The position numbers and the translations under genes were made by a program. DNA of 64,000 nucleotides from GBS-DC sp037442365 (GTDB lineage Bacteria > Armatimonadota > Fimbriimonadia > Fimbriimonadales > GBS-DC), in assembly GCA_037442365.1 (NCBI GenBank), contig JBBIQK010000005.1, forward strand, positions 31,575-95,574. Direction: 5' to 3'. This document shows, piece after piece, positions 25,446 to 37,452 of the stretch (positions are counted from its first letter, which is position 1; each line of letters begins with the position of its first letter). The notes beneath the pieces are model-generated. The model saw only the letters and a list, made by a program, of their open reading frames with translations, did not search any database and had not been told where the DNA came from.

Positions 25446-25810
25446 CATGGTACTCCACTGTTTCCAGTGGCACAGACTATCGCATCACCTTGACCATCGC
25501 CTGTCAAGGGTTCGGCGTATGATGAGCGCCGTAGATTTGCCCCATTCAGGGCAAGACGCCCATCTCAGGCATGAAGCCTTCAGTCGTTACGGGGTCAGAG
25601 GAGCTTGTATTCCATTACTGGAGGTACATAGGGACGGGAATGCTGGCGATGCCCGTCGCTTTGTACCGTGCTGCAGAAAGTGTGCAGCATTTTCGGCTCC
25701 TCGACTTCCCACGGGATTACCCTCGCCAATCGGGGGAGGATTGCGTTAGGGCTTCCCCGTTATCAGCCGAATTTTACCTGAAGAGTCGCCTCTTCAGGGG
25801 CCCTTCGTTG
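25446..25810 (-). other. Group I intron B in 23S rRNA (after about position 2511), no endonuclease
   Basis: 365 bp. The exon junction ...GTCGGCT / CGTCGCATCC restores the normal sequence, with U before and G at the end of the intron. Guide GGCC can pair with exon GGCU. P7 is GACUG (25577-25586) with UAGUC (25475-25481). About 65 nt of core (25530-25595) is nearly identical to intron A. Too short for a homing endonuclease and no LAGLIDADG motif is seen in any frame. Confidence 0.85.
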
Positions 25811-26059
25811 AGCCGACATCGAGGTGCCAAACCCCGCCGTCGCTGTGGACGCTCGGGCAGGATCAGCCTGTTATCCCTAGGGTAGCTTTTATCCGTTGAA
25901 CCCTGGCGTGCCCACGCACAGCCAGAGGGTCACTAGGCCCTGCTTTCGCATCTGCTCGACCCGTTGGTCTCACAGTCAAGCCCGCTTATGCCCTTGCACT
26001 CGACGCGCGATTTCCGACCGCGCTGAGCGGACCTTTGGACGCCTCCGTTACCGTTTAGG

Positions 26060-27005
<946 letters not shown>

Positions 27006-27278
27006 AAGACTGTCTCCACGCCGGATCACGGCGCAGGTTAGCATTCCAGTAGGTCAAGGGTGGTGTTCCATTGGCGCCGAAGCTCCCACCTACGCTCTAC
27101 ATGACATACCGAAATGCAATCTCAAGCTGTAGTAAAGCTCCATAGGGTCTTTCCGTCCTACCGCAGGTAACCCGCATCTTCACGGGTGCTACAGTTTCAC
27201 CGAGAGTCCCGCTGAGACAGTGGCCCAGTCGTTACGCTTTTCGTGCGGGTCGCAATTTACGCGACAAGGAATTTCGCT

Positions 27279-27603
27279 TATCGCCTTACCCGAGAAGTTG
27301 TCTCGAGCGAGCCACACCCTTCCTTGTCATAGGGAATAGCTCCTGCATGTCGCCATGCAGATGGGACCATCTCTTCACCTCGTCGTTGAGGTACCCAGCG
27401 TATGGTCTCTGAGGATTCTAATCACCGAAAGTGATTAGTCTTTCCTGCTGGTTGTCCGCACCAGACGGATTGTTACTCACAGGAATTGTATTTTCTCACG
27501 GGTGAGAATTTCCTGCAAGTACCGCTGGATACTCGGAGTTTCCAGCATATAGCTGGGTGCGCACCTCATGGTTACCCATGAGGGGGGCAGCGAAGGTACC
27601 ATA
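27279..27603 (-). other. Group I intron D in 23S rRNA (near position 1925-1931), no endonuclease
   Basis: About 315-319 bp; ends uncertain. P7 GACCAU (27402-27407) with AUGGUC (27365-27370) and a core similar to intron C (CTGCTG-TTGTCCGC-CCAG on the plus strand) support group I. Two boundary readings exist: 27279-27597, after U1931, which needs a U at 1928 and an intron not ending in G; or 27289-27603, after C1925, which gives a terminal G but leaves four extra bases in the exon. Neither restores the universally conserved CCUAAGGUAGCG exactly. No ORF of note. Confidence 0.75.
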
Positions 27604-27801
27604 GGACCGTTAGAGTTACGGCCGGCATTCACCCGGGCTTCAGTTCAGGGCTGCACCTTGCGGCTGACCCCTCCCCTTAACCTACGGGCATTGGCCAAGC
27701 GTCGCCCCCTATACATCGGGTTTCCCCTTCGCAGAGAGCTGTGTTTTTGGTAAACAGTCGCCGGGCCCGCTTTGCTGCGACCTCTTTCGAGGCACCCCTT
27801 C

Positions 27802-27835
<34 letters not shown>

Positions 27836-28385
27836 TAGCGGGACTTCTCTCGCGCGCCTGAGGCTCCTCGCCTCGCCTACCTGTGTCGGTTTGCGGTACG
27901 GTCAGGTGGTTTCAACGCTACACGGGTTTTCTCGGCTCCAGTCACAGTCGCTTCGTTCACCCGAAGGATCCCTTCGTCGCCCCAGAGTTGCCGCTGGGGC
28001 GAGCGCAGCCTTCCAACTCTGCGCCCGACCGATTCTGAAGCGTCGCCGTTTTGCTCCGCCACCTGGGGTGGGAATGTTGACCCACTGCCCTTCGCCTACG
28101 GCTTTTCGCCCTCGACTTAGGACCGCCTAACCTTCAGCGGACGAACCTGCCTGAAGAACCCTTAGGCTTTCGGCGGACGGGATTCTCACCCGTCTTCTCG
28201 CTACTCGTGCCGGCATTCTCACTTCTGCACGCTCCAGCGGTGCTTTCGCTCCGCCTTCACTGCGAGCAGAACGCTCCCCTACCGCTCCCATTGCTGGGAA
28301 CCCGCCGCTTCGGTAACAGGCTTGAGCCCCCTTACATTATCGGCGCAGGGTCACATTCGACCAGTCAGCTGTTACGCACTGTTTA

Positions 28386-28416
<31 letters not shown>

Positions 28417-29305
28417 TTGTTTACGCGACCCTACATCCTTTAACACTTAGCCTGTGTTTAGGGACCTTAGCGGGCGGTCTGGGCTATTGCCCTTTTGACA
28501 ACGGCGCTCATCCGTCGCTGTCTCACTGCCACGGTTCCTGCTATGCCATTCGGAGTTTGGTTGGGTTCGGTAACCTGGTGGGGCCCCTAGCCCATCCAGT
28601 GGCTCTACCTGCACAGCATAATCCGTGACGCTGCACCTCAATGCATTTCGGGGAGAACCAGCTATCTCCGCGCTCGATTGGCATTTCACCACACTAACCC
28701 CAGTTCCTCCGAGACCTTTTCAACGGTCACCAGTTCGGCCCTCCACCGTGTGTTACCACGGCTTCAGCCTGACCAGGGTTAGATCGCGCGGTTTCGGGTC
28801 TGCACCCAGCGACTGGAACGCCCTGTGTGGACTCGCTTTCGCTACGGCTCCGCGTCTGAGACGCTTAACCTTGCCGCTGAGCACAACTCGCCGGCTCATT
28901 CTGCAAAAGGCACACCGTCAGACTGTCCCCCAGAGGGGTATAGTCCTCCGATTGTTTGTAAGCGCACGGTTTCAGGTTCTGTTTCACTCCCCTCGCCGGG
29001 GTGCTTTTCACCTTTCCCTCACGGTACTGGTTGCGCTATCGGTAGCAAGGAGTATTTAGCCTTACCCGGTGGTCCGGGCAGATTCGCACAGGGTTCCTCT
29101 TATCCCGTGCTACTCGGGATTCCGACGAGGCGTTCCACTTTTCGCATACGGGGCTGTCACCCGCTGTGGCGTGCCTTTCCAGACACTTCTGCTAAGCGGT
29201 TCGCTCTCTGATGTCGGTCCCACGACCCCAATCGGGCACGCCCGATTGGTTTAGGCTCTTCCCCGTTCGCTCGCCGCTACTGAGGGAATCTCGTTCGATT
29301 TCTTT

Positions 29306-29346
<41 letters not shown>

Positions 29347-29644
29347 CACACCGCCTATGGGTTCAGCGGTGGGTGACCACCCATTCGGTGGCCGGGTTCT
29401 CCCATTCGGGGATCTGCGGATCAACGCCTGTTTGCGGCTCCTCGCAGCTTATCGCAGCTTACCACGCCCTTCATCGGCTCCTTGCTCCTAGGCATCCGCC
29501 GTGCGCCCTTAGTAGCTTGCCTACTTTGGCGCGCTTCTCGATGACTCCAGTCCAGTTGTCAAAGGGTAAATCGTTGGGTCCGTTGCCCGTTGTTGGCGCC
29601 TACAGCCCAACCGTCAACGCCCCGTGAGGCGCTGAGGGTTAGGT

Positions 29645-29719
29645 TGGTGGAGGCGACCGGATTTGAACCGGTGACCCCCTGCGTGCAAAGCAGGTGCTCT
29701 CCCGCTGAGCTACGCCCCC
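29645..29719 (-). tRNA. tRNA-Ala (anticodon TGC)
   Basis: Acceptor GGGGGCG pairs with CGCCTCC; the anticodon loop is TTTGCAC; T-arm GGTTCGAATCC; CCA is encoded. It lies in the 16S-23S spacer. Confidence 0.97.
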
Positions 29720-29721
29720 AC

Positions 29722-29798
<77 letters not shown>

Positions 29799-29855
29799 GT
29801 ATGTGGCTCCCTCAAAACCGAGCAGGCAGTGCTTTGCAAGCCGAGAGTATCCGTT

Positions 29856-31385
<1,530 letters not shown>

Positions 31386-31541
31386 AAACGCGATTCCTGC
31401 ATGCGCAGGTTCGTTTTCCTGTTTGACTGAGCTCGCAAAGCGTTCTTACCTGCCCGGTTTTCAAGGTTCAACAATCCGCTTGCCGCCCTTGCAGCAAGCG
31501 CACACGCCAACACGCCTTACGGCATATCGTCGGCGAGTCTG

Positions 31542-31571
31542 ATTATACCACATCCCAAGCGCGTTTGTCAA
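31542..31571 (-). promoter_or_regulatory. rRNA operon promoter, proximal (TTGACA-18-TATAAT)
   Basis: The -35 TTGACA is at 31571-31566 and the -10 TATAAT at 31547-31542; both match the consensus perfectly, with an 18-bp spacer. About 150 bp upstream of 16S. Confidence 0.88.
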
Positions 31572-31652
31572 GGGCATAGCCCTCCGCACGCAGTTTCTGG
31601 GATCTCAAGGTACTCACTGCGCCCCAAAGTCCCTTGCTTTGAGGCGGGCTAT

Positions 31653-31682
31653 ATAATACCATGCCCACGACAGCGTTGTCAA
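31653..31682 (-). promoter_or_regulatory. rRNA operon promoter, distal (TTGACA-18-TATTAT)
   Basis: The -35 TTGACA is at 31682-31677 and the -10 TATTAT at 31658-31653, 18-bp spacer. The stretch around the -35 (CTTAACCCCTTGACAACG) also occurs at the nrdBA promoter. Confidence 0.82.
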
Positions 31683-31739
31683 GGGGTTAAGCCCAATTCC
31701 GGGCAAATTCCCCCGAATTTTCCCCGATTCCGCGCGTCC

Positions 31740-32981
31740 CTACCCCGAAGGCTGACGCACCACCCCCAGAAACAGCACCGTGCCCGTCGGCTGATGCACA
31801 ATCGCGAACAGAAACGGACGATCGACCACTACATTAAATTGCTCCACAGGAACGGAGGTCACGCCGACCGTAATCCCTGTTGCCGCAGCAGCTTTGGTAC
31901 CCTCCTCGTCCACCTCAACCACTGCCTTCTGAATCGCCTTTTGAATGAAGAGCCGCTCGGGTGAGACATCGGCGATTCGGCTGAAGTCGGCGCGCTCAGG
32001 GTCGAACGCCACGCCCATGCCCAGCGCGCTGAGCGGGGCTTTCAGGTCGTACTTCGCCTCCACCTTGAAGCGCGGCATCTGCAGGTTGCCGTTCACAACC
32101 CGAAACGCCGCCAGCCATTTCACCCAGTTTTCAGGCGTGAGCTGTTTGCGCAAATCCGCCGCCGTGCGTCCTCTATCGGGCAGAAACAGGTAGAAGCGGT
32201 AGTCGCCCTTGCCGTAGGGCAGCGCAACCGCCTGGAAGCCCTCGCCCCGATAGTAGGGGAGCCGCTCCGAAAGCTGCATCATCGGCGCCTGTTGCGTCTT
32301 GCCGTTTTCCAGATAAAACGGCGCGTTTTGGGTGGCGTCCTTCGGGAACGGGTACTGCCACTTGCCCTCGAAGTAGAGCGTGTTCACCAGCGCGAGGCGC
32401 GTCTGCGCGTCGAAGTCGCCTGCCTGGAAGAGTTTCTCGATCATCCCCTGCGTCTGCTCGCTGATCCATCGGTTGATGGTATCGGCGGCGGATTGCGGCT
32501 GGCGGAAGTTGACGGTCTCTGTGCGCGCCTCGTAATGCGCCAGCAACACGCGCAGAAAGTCAGGGTTCAGCGGGAAGCCCTGCTGCACCCACAGCCCATT
32601 CGCCACATGGACGGTAATGTCCCCGTCGGCAGGTCGCATCAGGCGGTTCAGGGCGCGCGCCTGCGCGTTGAGGGCATCCAGTTGCGGGGCGTCGTAGCCC
32701 AGCGCGTTTGTGATGGCGTCGTAGGTGTCGCCGCTTGCGCCGTTGAGCGTCATCTGCAGCGCCAGTGACAGCGATAAGGGCGAAAAGCACAGGTTTTGCC
32801 CCGCGTTGGGGGCGTCTAACTGCTGCAGCATTTTCAGGGCGAACTGCAGGTTCGCCGCGTGGGCTTCATCTGTGATTTGCACGGGCTGGGTCGCCTCCTC
32901 GGGTGGTCTCGGGCTGGCGTCGCCGCCGCAGCCGCTCAGCGCCGCCACCACTATACCGCACAGCCATAAGCTTGTACGCAT
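31740..32981 (-). CDS. Serpin-family protease inhibitor, predicted lipoprotein
   Basis: 413 residues from ATG 32981 (GGAGG upstream). The N-terminus has a lipoprotein signal (IVVAALSGCGGD, lipobox Cys). The body is a full serpin: NLCFSPLSLSLALQMTLNGA, LVNTLYFEGKWQYPF, and the inhibitory hinge VDEEGTKAAAATGITV with short small residues, then FNVVVDRPFLFAIVHQPTGT. The hinge composition suggests a true inhibitor rather than a non-inhibitory relative. The P1 residue lies in the GVTSVPVEQ segment but cannot be fixed by eye. It would sit on the cell surface or in the periplasm and protect against exogenous or own proteases. Confidence 0.93.
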   Translation of the reverse strand: MRTSLWLCGIVVAALSGCGGDASPRPPEEATQPVQITDEAHAANLQFALKMLQQLDAPNAGQNLCFSPLSLSLALQMTLNGASGDTYDAITNALGYDAPQLDALNAQARALNRLMRPADGDITVHVANGLWVQQGFPLNPDFLRVLLAHYEARTETVNFRQPQSAADTINRWISEQTQGMIEKLFQAGDFDAQTRLALVNTLYFEGKWQYPFPKDATQNAPFYLENGKTQQAPMMQLSERLPYYRGEGFQAVALPYGKGDYRFYLFLPDRGRTAADLRKQLTPENWVKWLAAFRVVNGNLQMPRFKVEAKYDLKAPLSALGMGVAFDPERADFSRIADVSPERLFIQKAIQKAVVEVDEEGTKAAAATGITVGVTSVPVEQFNVVVDRPFLFAIVHQPTGTVLFLGVVRQPSG

Positions 32982-33061
32982 CGCTCGTACCTCCTGCACG
33001 GTTAGACGCACAAAGGAATGGAAAGGTATTCACGGCGATTCAGAACAACCCCATGAGACTC

Positions 33062-33090
33062 TTGTTAAACCCACTCCACTGGGGTATAAT
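33062..33090 (+). promoter_or_regulatory. Promoter of the prepilin-like gene (TTGTTA-17-TATAAT), leaderless start
   Basis: The -35 TTGTTA is at 33062-33067 and the -10 TATAAT at 33085-33090. The ATG is at 33097, 6 nt after the -10, so transcription should begin at the start codon. Confidence 0.75.
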
Positions 33091-33096
33091 TGCAAT

Positions 33097-33951
33097 ATGC
33101 AAGCAATGAAGCGACGGAACGGGTTTACGCTTATCGAACTGCTGGTGGTTATCGCGATTATCGCTATCTTAGCGGCGATCCTCTTCCCAGTGTTCGCGCA
33201 GGCGCGTGAGAAGGCGCGCCAGACGATGTGTCTGAGCAACCTGCGTCAGGTCGGCACAGCAGCGATGATGTATGTGCAGGACTACGACGAGGTGTATCCG
33301 CTTGCCGAGAACCAGCTGATTCCACCGCCCGGCTTCTGCGGCGGCGGCTATACCAGCTGCACCTCCATCGGCTACCTCTACTGGCTGCAGCCCTACTCGA
33401 AAGATAATCTCTACTCCCGCTGTCCCAGCGCGAAGCCGATTACCAGCCCCGAAGCAGGCACAGGCAGGCGTCTGGCATGCGAAGGACGGATTGGCTACGG
33501 CGCGGCGTATCCCTCGCCGATGGGCTTCTCAGCGGGATGCTCCTTCCCGCCGCAGGTGTTCCCGCCGAGTAAGAGCCTGGCGCAACTCACCGCGCCCGCC
33601 AGCCATGTGATGGTGATGGACGCGGTACCGTCGGGTCCCTCGAGCCGACCGCTCTGGGAGAGCAACGGATTCTACATGAATGTTGTTCACTCGCCGTTTA
33701 TGCGCACCGAGTGGCAGCACTATGGGTTCAGTGTCGCGCCGGGCTTCCCGCCCGCGTTCCACCAGCGCCCGCACGGACGCCACTCGAAGCAGGTCTCGGT
33801 GGTCTATGCCGACGGGCATGTGAAGGCGACGCCGTTCGAGGCGCTCTACGGGCTGCCCGAAACGGAGTGCGAGCGCAACAACAACACCTTTTGCTCGTCG
33901 GTGGAATACACGCGCACGCAACGCCCCGACCTGTGGGAGAAGTGGGACTGA
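33097..33951 (+). CDS. Prepilin-type N-terminal methylation-domain protein (DUF1559-like, H-X9-DG C-terminus)
   Basis: 284 residues. The N-terminus has the type IV pilin/pseudopilin signal (RRNGFTLIELLVVIAIIAIL, cleavage after G) followed by ILFPVFAQAREKARQTMCLS, a wording I associate with Armatimonadota and Planctomycetes, where dozens of paralogues exist per genome. The C-terminal part ends with HSKQVSVVYADGHVKA, the H-x9-DG type motif. Such proteins are exported by a pilus/type II-like machinery and probably form surface structures. It is an isolated gene here. Confidence 0.9.
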   Translation: MQAMKRRNGFTLIELLVVIAIIAILAAILFPVFAQAREKARQTMCLSNLRQVGTAAMMYVQDYDEVYPLAENQLIPPPGFCGGGYTSCTSIGYLYWLQPYSKDNLYSRCPSAKPITSPEAGTGRRLACEGRIGYGAAYPSPMGFSAGCSFPPQVFPPSKSLAQLTAPASHVMVMDAVPSGPSSRPLWESNGFYMNVVHSPFMRTEWQHYGFSVAPGFPPAFHQRPHGRHSKQVSVVYADGHVKATPFEALYGLPETECERNNNTFCSSVEYTRTQRPDLWEKWD

Positions 33952-33962
33952 CGCGCGTCGGG

Positions 33963-33968
33963 TATAAA
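33963..33968 (+). promoter_or_regulatory. -10 box (TATAAA) for a leaderless mscS-like gene
   Basis: GGTATAAA ends 7 nt before the GTG start at 33976. Confidence 0.6.
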
Positions 33969-33975
33969 CTCATCT

Positions 33976-34779
33976 GTGGTTGAGACCATCCGACGCTTCT
34001 GGGAGCAGCGCGGCGACGCGATTGTACTGAACGCGCTTCAGATAGCCCTGATTGTCGCGCTGCTCCTGCTGGCGCGCTGGCTGGGCGGGCGCGTGATTGG
34101 CGTGATTACCCGCGCGCTGACCCGCAAAACCGAAACCTCCGAACGGCGACAGGCGCAGATTCGAACCGTCGGCGCGCTACTCAACAGTGTGCTGGGGTAT
34201 GGGTTGCTGTTTGTGGGGCTGCTGAGCATTCTGGGCGTGCTGGGGGTGAACCTTGCGCCCGTGCTGGCGACCGCGGGCGTCACGGGACTGGCAATTAGCT
34301 TCGGCGCACAGCAAATCGTGCGCGATGTGATCACAGGCTTTTTCATCCTCGTGGAAGACCAGTTCGCCGTCGGCGACGAGGTGACCATCGACGGCGTGCA
34401 GGGCGTCGTGGAAACCGTGGGCATGCGCATCACGCGCATCCGCGACGCGCAGGGACGGCTGATTACGCTGGCGAACAGCAGCATCACCCGCGTGACGAAC
34501 CACAGTCGCGGGCGCGCGACGCTGAGCATGGAGGTGAGCCTCGCCGCCGACTATGGACTGGACGCCGCACGCACATGGCTGGAGCGCACCTGCGCGGCGT
34601 TCAGCCATCCCGCGTTGCAGACGCCCATCGAGGTGCGCGGTCCCACCACTCTGGAGGCGGCGCGCTACACCTTCCAGCTGCGCGCGGGTGTCGCCGCGGG
34701 ACAGCTGGAGGCGGTCGGCGACGCGCTGCGGGCGCACCTGCTCACGCAAGCCCGCGCTGAGCAGACACCCCTCGCCTGA
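33976..34779 (+). CDS. Small mechanosensitive ion channel, MscS family
   Basis: 267 residues from GTG 33976. There are membrane segments at about 15-35 (ALQIALIVALLLLARWLG) and 65-85, then the pore helix region and the family signature SFGAQQIVRDVITGFFILVE near residue 110, followed by the beta domain (QFAVGDEVTIDGVQGVVETV) and a C-terminal alpha/beta domain. It opens under membrane tension to release solutes during osmotic downshock. mutS follows 35 bp later with its own -10 box. Confidence 0.92.
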   Translation: MVETIRRFWEQRGDAIVLNALQIALIVALLLLARWLGGRVIGVITRALTRKTETSERRQAQIRTVGALLNSVLGYGLLFVGLLSILGVLGVNLAPVLATAGVTGLAISFGAQQIVRDVITGFFILVEDQFAVGDEVTIDGVQGVVETVGMRITRIRDAQGRLITLANSSITRVTNHSRGRATLSMEVSLAADYGLDAARTWLERTCAAFSHPALQTPIEVRGPTTLEAARYTFQLRAGVAAGQLEAVGDALRAHLLTQARAEQTPLA

Positions 34780-34800
34780 GCGCCCCACGCCCACGCGAGG

Positions 34801-34806
34801 TATAAT
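34801..34806 (+). promoter_or_regulatory. -10 box (TATAAT) for leaderless mutS
   Basis: GAGGTATAAT ends 8 nt before the mutS ATG at 34815; no Shine-Dalgarno site fits. Confidence 0.65.
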
Positions 34807-34814
34807 CGCACGCG

Positions 34815-37442
34815 ATGCGAGGGCAGTTCCAACCCCAGACGCCGATGCTGCAGCAGTATTTTCGCCTGAAAGCGGAACATCCCGATGTGCTGCTGGCGAT
34901 GCAGGTCGGCGACTTCTACGAGTTCTACGGGGAAGACGCCGAAATCGCCGCGCGCGAGCTGGAAATCGTGCTGACGGGGCGCGAGGACGGCAGCAACGGG
35001 CGCATCCCCATGGCGGGCGTGCCCATCCACGCCTACGAACGCTACATCGCCAAACTCGTGCAGAAGGGCTACCGCGTCGCCATCTGCGATCAGATTGAAG
35101 ACCCCAGACTCGCCAAAGGGCTGGTCAAGCGGCGCGTGACGCGCGTGCTGACCCCTGGCACGGTGCTGGAAGATTCCATGCTCGATGCGCGGGCGAACAA
35201 CTACCTCGTGGCGGCGGTGCTGGGCGACCCGATTCACGGGCTGGGCGTGGTCGATGTCTCCACAGGCGAGTTTCTGACCACCGAAATCGCGGGCGAACGG
35301 CGGGGGGAGAAGCTGCTCGACGAGCTGTTCCGCCTGCAGCCTGCGGAGGTGTTGGCGCCCGACGACCAGGAAGAGCTGGTTCAGACCCTGCGCGAGCAAC
35401 TGAGCGCGACCATCACGCCCGCGCCGCTGGGGGAATGGGTGGGACGCGAGGCGCGCGAGATACTGCTGCGGCACTTCGGGGTCGAGTCGCTGCGCGGGTT
35501 CGGTTGCGAGGAATACACCCGTGGGCTGGACGCCGCCGCGCTCGCCCTGCGCTACCTGCAGCAGACCCAGATCAGCGCGCTGGAGCATATCCGCACGCTG
35601 GCGACCTACTCGGTGGAGCGGTTTATGTATCTGGATGCGACGGCGCGCCGCCATCTGGAGCTGACGCAGAACCTGATGGACGGCAGTCGCCGCTACACGC
35701 TGCTGGCGAGCATCGACAGCACCTGCACGCCGATGGGCGCGCGGCTACTCAAACGTTGGCTGGACGAGCCGCTGCTGGAGCCAGACGCCATCGCTGCGCG
35801 GCTGGACGCCGTCGACGCGCTGGCGCAGCAGAGCCTCCATCGGGACGCCCTGCGCCAGATGTTGCGCCCGCTGGCGGATCTGGAGCGGTTGTCGGCGCGC
35901 GCCAGCACGGGCACGGCGAACGCGCGCGATTTGGTCGCCCTGCGCCAGTCGTTGCAGCGCCTGCCCGCCCTGTACACGGAGGCGGAGACCCTGCTGCGCG
36001 CCCTGTCCCAGCCCCCGACGCTGCTGGCGACGCTTGCGCCCCGCCTCGCGCCGATGCACGAGCTGTGCGCCCTGCTGGAGCGCGCCCTCGTCGACGAACC
36101 GCCCGCCGACCTCAAATCGGGCGGCGTCATCCGCGACGGCTACGACCCCGAACTCGACCGCCTGCGGCAGGTGCGCACCGACGGCAAACAATGGATTGCC
36201 CAGCTGGAAGCCAAAGAGCGCCAGCGCACGGGCATCCCCAGCCTCAAGGTCGGCTACAACGCCGTGTTCGGCTACTATCTGGAGGTGTCCAAGCCGCACC
36301 TGAACAAAGTGCCCGCCGACTACATTCGCAAGCAGACGCTGGCGAACGCGGAGCGATTCATCACGCCTGAACTCAAGGAGCAGGAGGCGATTCTACTGGG
36401 CGCCGAGGAGCGGATTAACGCGCTGGAGTTCGAGCTGTTCTCGCGCGTGCGGGGCGAGGTCGCCCGCCAGACGCCGCAGTTGCAGTCGCTGGCGAAGGCG
36501 ATTGCCGAGCTGGATGTGCTGTGCGCCTTCGCCGAGAACGCCGTGCGCTACCGCTATGTGCGCCCCGTTGTGGATACCGAAGACCGCATCCACATCGTCG
36601 GCGGACGCCACCCCGTCGTCGAGCGGTTCAGCGAACACGCCTTCGTGCCCAACGATTGCCGATTGGACCCCGCCCAGCGACTGATCATTTTAACAGGCCC
36701 CAACATGAGTGGAAAGAGCACGTATATAAGACAAAATGCACTCATAACACTGATGGCGCACATCGGCAGTTTCGTGCCTGCCGACAGCGCGGCGATTGGG
36801 CTGGTAGATCGCATCTTCACGCGCGTGGGCGCACGCGACGAACTCGCCACAGGGCAATCCACCTTCATGGTCGAGATGACCGAGACGGCGAACATCCTCA
36901 ACAACGCCACCCCGCGCAGTCTGGTGATTCTGGACGAAATCGGACGCGGCACCAGCACCTACGACGGGCTGGCAATCGCGTGGGCGGTCGCCGAGTACCT
37001 GCACGCGATTGGCTGCAAGACGCTGTTCGCCACGCACTACCACTATCTCAACGAGCTGGCGAACCGTCTGGAGGGCGTCGCCAACTATCGCGTGGCGGTC
37101 AAGGAGCAGGGGGATCGCATCGTCTGGTTGCACAAGGTGTTGCCCGGAGGCACCGACCGCAGCTACGGTGTGCATGTGGCGCGGATGGCGGGCGCGCCCC
37201 CCGAAGTTGTGCAGCGCGCGGAGCAGATTCTGCGCGAGTTCGAGCGGCGCGGCGTGCAGGGCGCAGTGCAGCCCCCCGCCGCCGATGCGCCTGCCGCCCG
37301 CACACGCAAACTCCAGCTCACGCTGTTCGAAGCGGCAGAACATCCCGCGCTGGAGGCGTTGCGCGCGCTGGATGTCGCTACCCTCAGCCCCGTCGAGGCG
37401 CTACTCAAACTCGACGAACTCAAACGCATGCTGGAGGGGTAG
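34815..37442 (+). CDS. mutS: DNA mismatch repair protein MutS
   Basis: 875 residues, full MutS1 length. The mismatch-reading Phe-x-Glu is in GDFYEFYGEDAEIA near residue 36. Connector, lever and clamp domains follow. The ATPase has Walker A GPNMSGKSTYIRQ at about residue 632, Walker B LVILDEIGRGTSTYDG and the ATHYHYLNEL histidine switch. The tail (about 820-875) is low in complexity except for a final helix (SPVEALLKLDELKRMLEG), as in MutS proteins that bind the clamp. mutL is not in the window. Confidence 0.98.
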   Translation: MRGQFQPQTPMLQQYFRLKAEHPDVLLAMQVGDFYEFYGEDAEIAARELEIVLTGREDGSNGRIPMAGVPIHAYERYIAKLVQKGYRVAICDQIEDPRLAKGLVKRRVTRVLTPGTVLEDSMLDARANNYLVAAVLGDPIHGLGVVDVSTGEFLTTEIAGERRGEKLLDELFRLQPAEVLAPDDQEELVQTLREQLSATITPAPLGEWVGREAREILLRHFGVESLRGFGCEEYTRGLDAAALALRYLQQTQISALEHIRTLATYSVERFMYLDATARRHLELTQNLMDGSRRYTLLASIDSTCTPMGARLLKRWLDEPLLEPDAIAARLDAVDALAQQSLHRDALRQMLRPLADLERLSARASTGTANARDLVALRQSLQRLPALYTEAETLLRALSQPPTLLATLAPRLAPMHELCALLERALVDEPPADLKSGGVIRDGYDPELDRLRQVRTDGKQWIAQLEAKERQRTGIPSLKVGYNAVFGYYLEVSKPHLNKVPADYIRKQTLANAERFITPELKEQEAILLGAEERINALEFELFSRVRGEVARQTPQLQSLAKAIAELDVLCAFAENAVRYRYVRPVVDTEDRIHIVGGRHPVVERFSEHAFVPNDCRLDPAQRLIILTGPNMSGKSTYIRQNALITLMAHIGSFVPADSAAIGLVDRIFTRVGARDELATGQSTFMVEMTETANILNNATPRSLVILDEIGRGTSTYDGLAIAWAVAEYLHAIGCKTLFATHYHYLNELANRLEGVANYRVAVKEQGDRIVWLHKVLPGGTDRSYGVHVARMAGAPPEVVQRAEQILREFERRGVQGAVQPPAADAPAARTRKLQLTLFEAAEHPALEALRALDVATLSPVEALLKLDELKRMLEG

Positions 37443-37452
37443 CGCGTTCCCC

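Larger units (their letters stand above)
31386..31739 (-). other. Leader and promoter region of the rRNA operon
   Basis: Holds no protein gene. It contains two promoters (below), the 16S leader and an A+T-richer stretch. About 60 bp then separate the upstream promoter from the serpin gene end. Confidence 0.7.

Noticed and set aside
25446..25810. Archaeal-type (bulge-helix-bulge) intron instead of group I for the ORF-less inserts
   Set aside because: Terminal G, U-G splice pair, guide pairing and P7 fit group I for insert B; the LAGLIDADG genes occur with both intron classes and do not decide.
32725..33096. Upstream extension of the prepilin-like gene
   Set aside because: It runs antisense to the serpin signal peptide; the ATG at 33097 directly follows a -35/-10 promoter and begins the prepilin motif.
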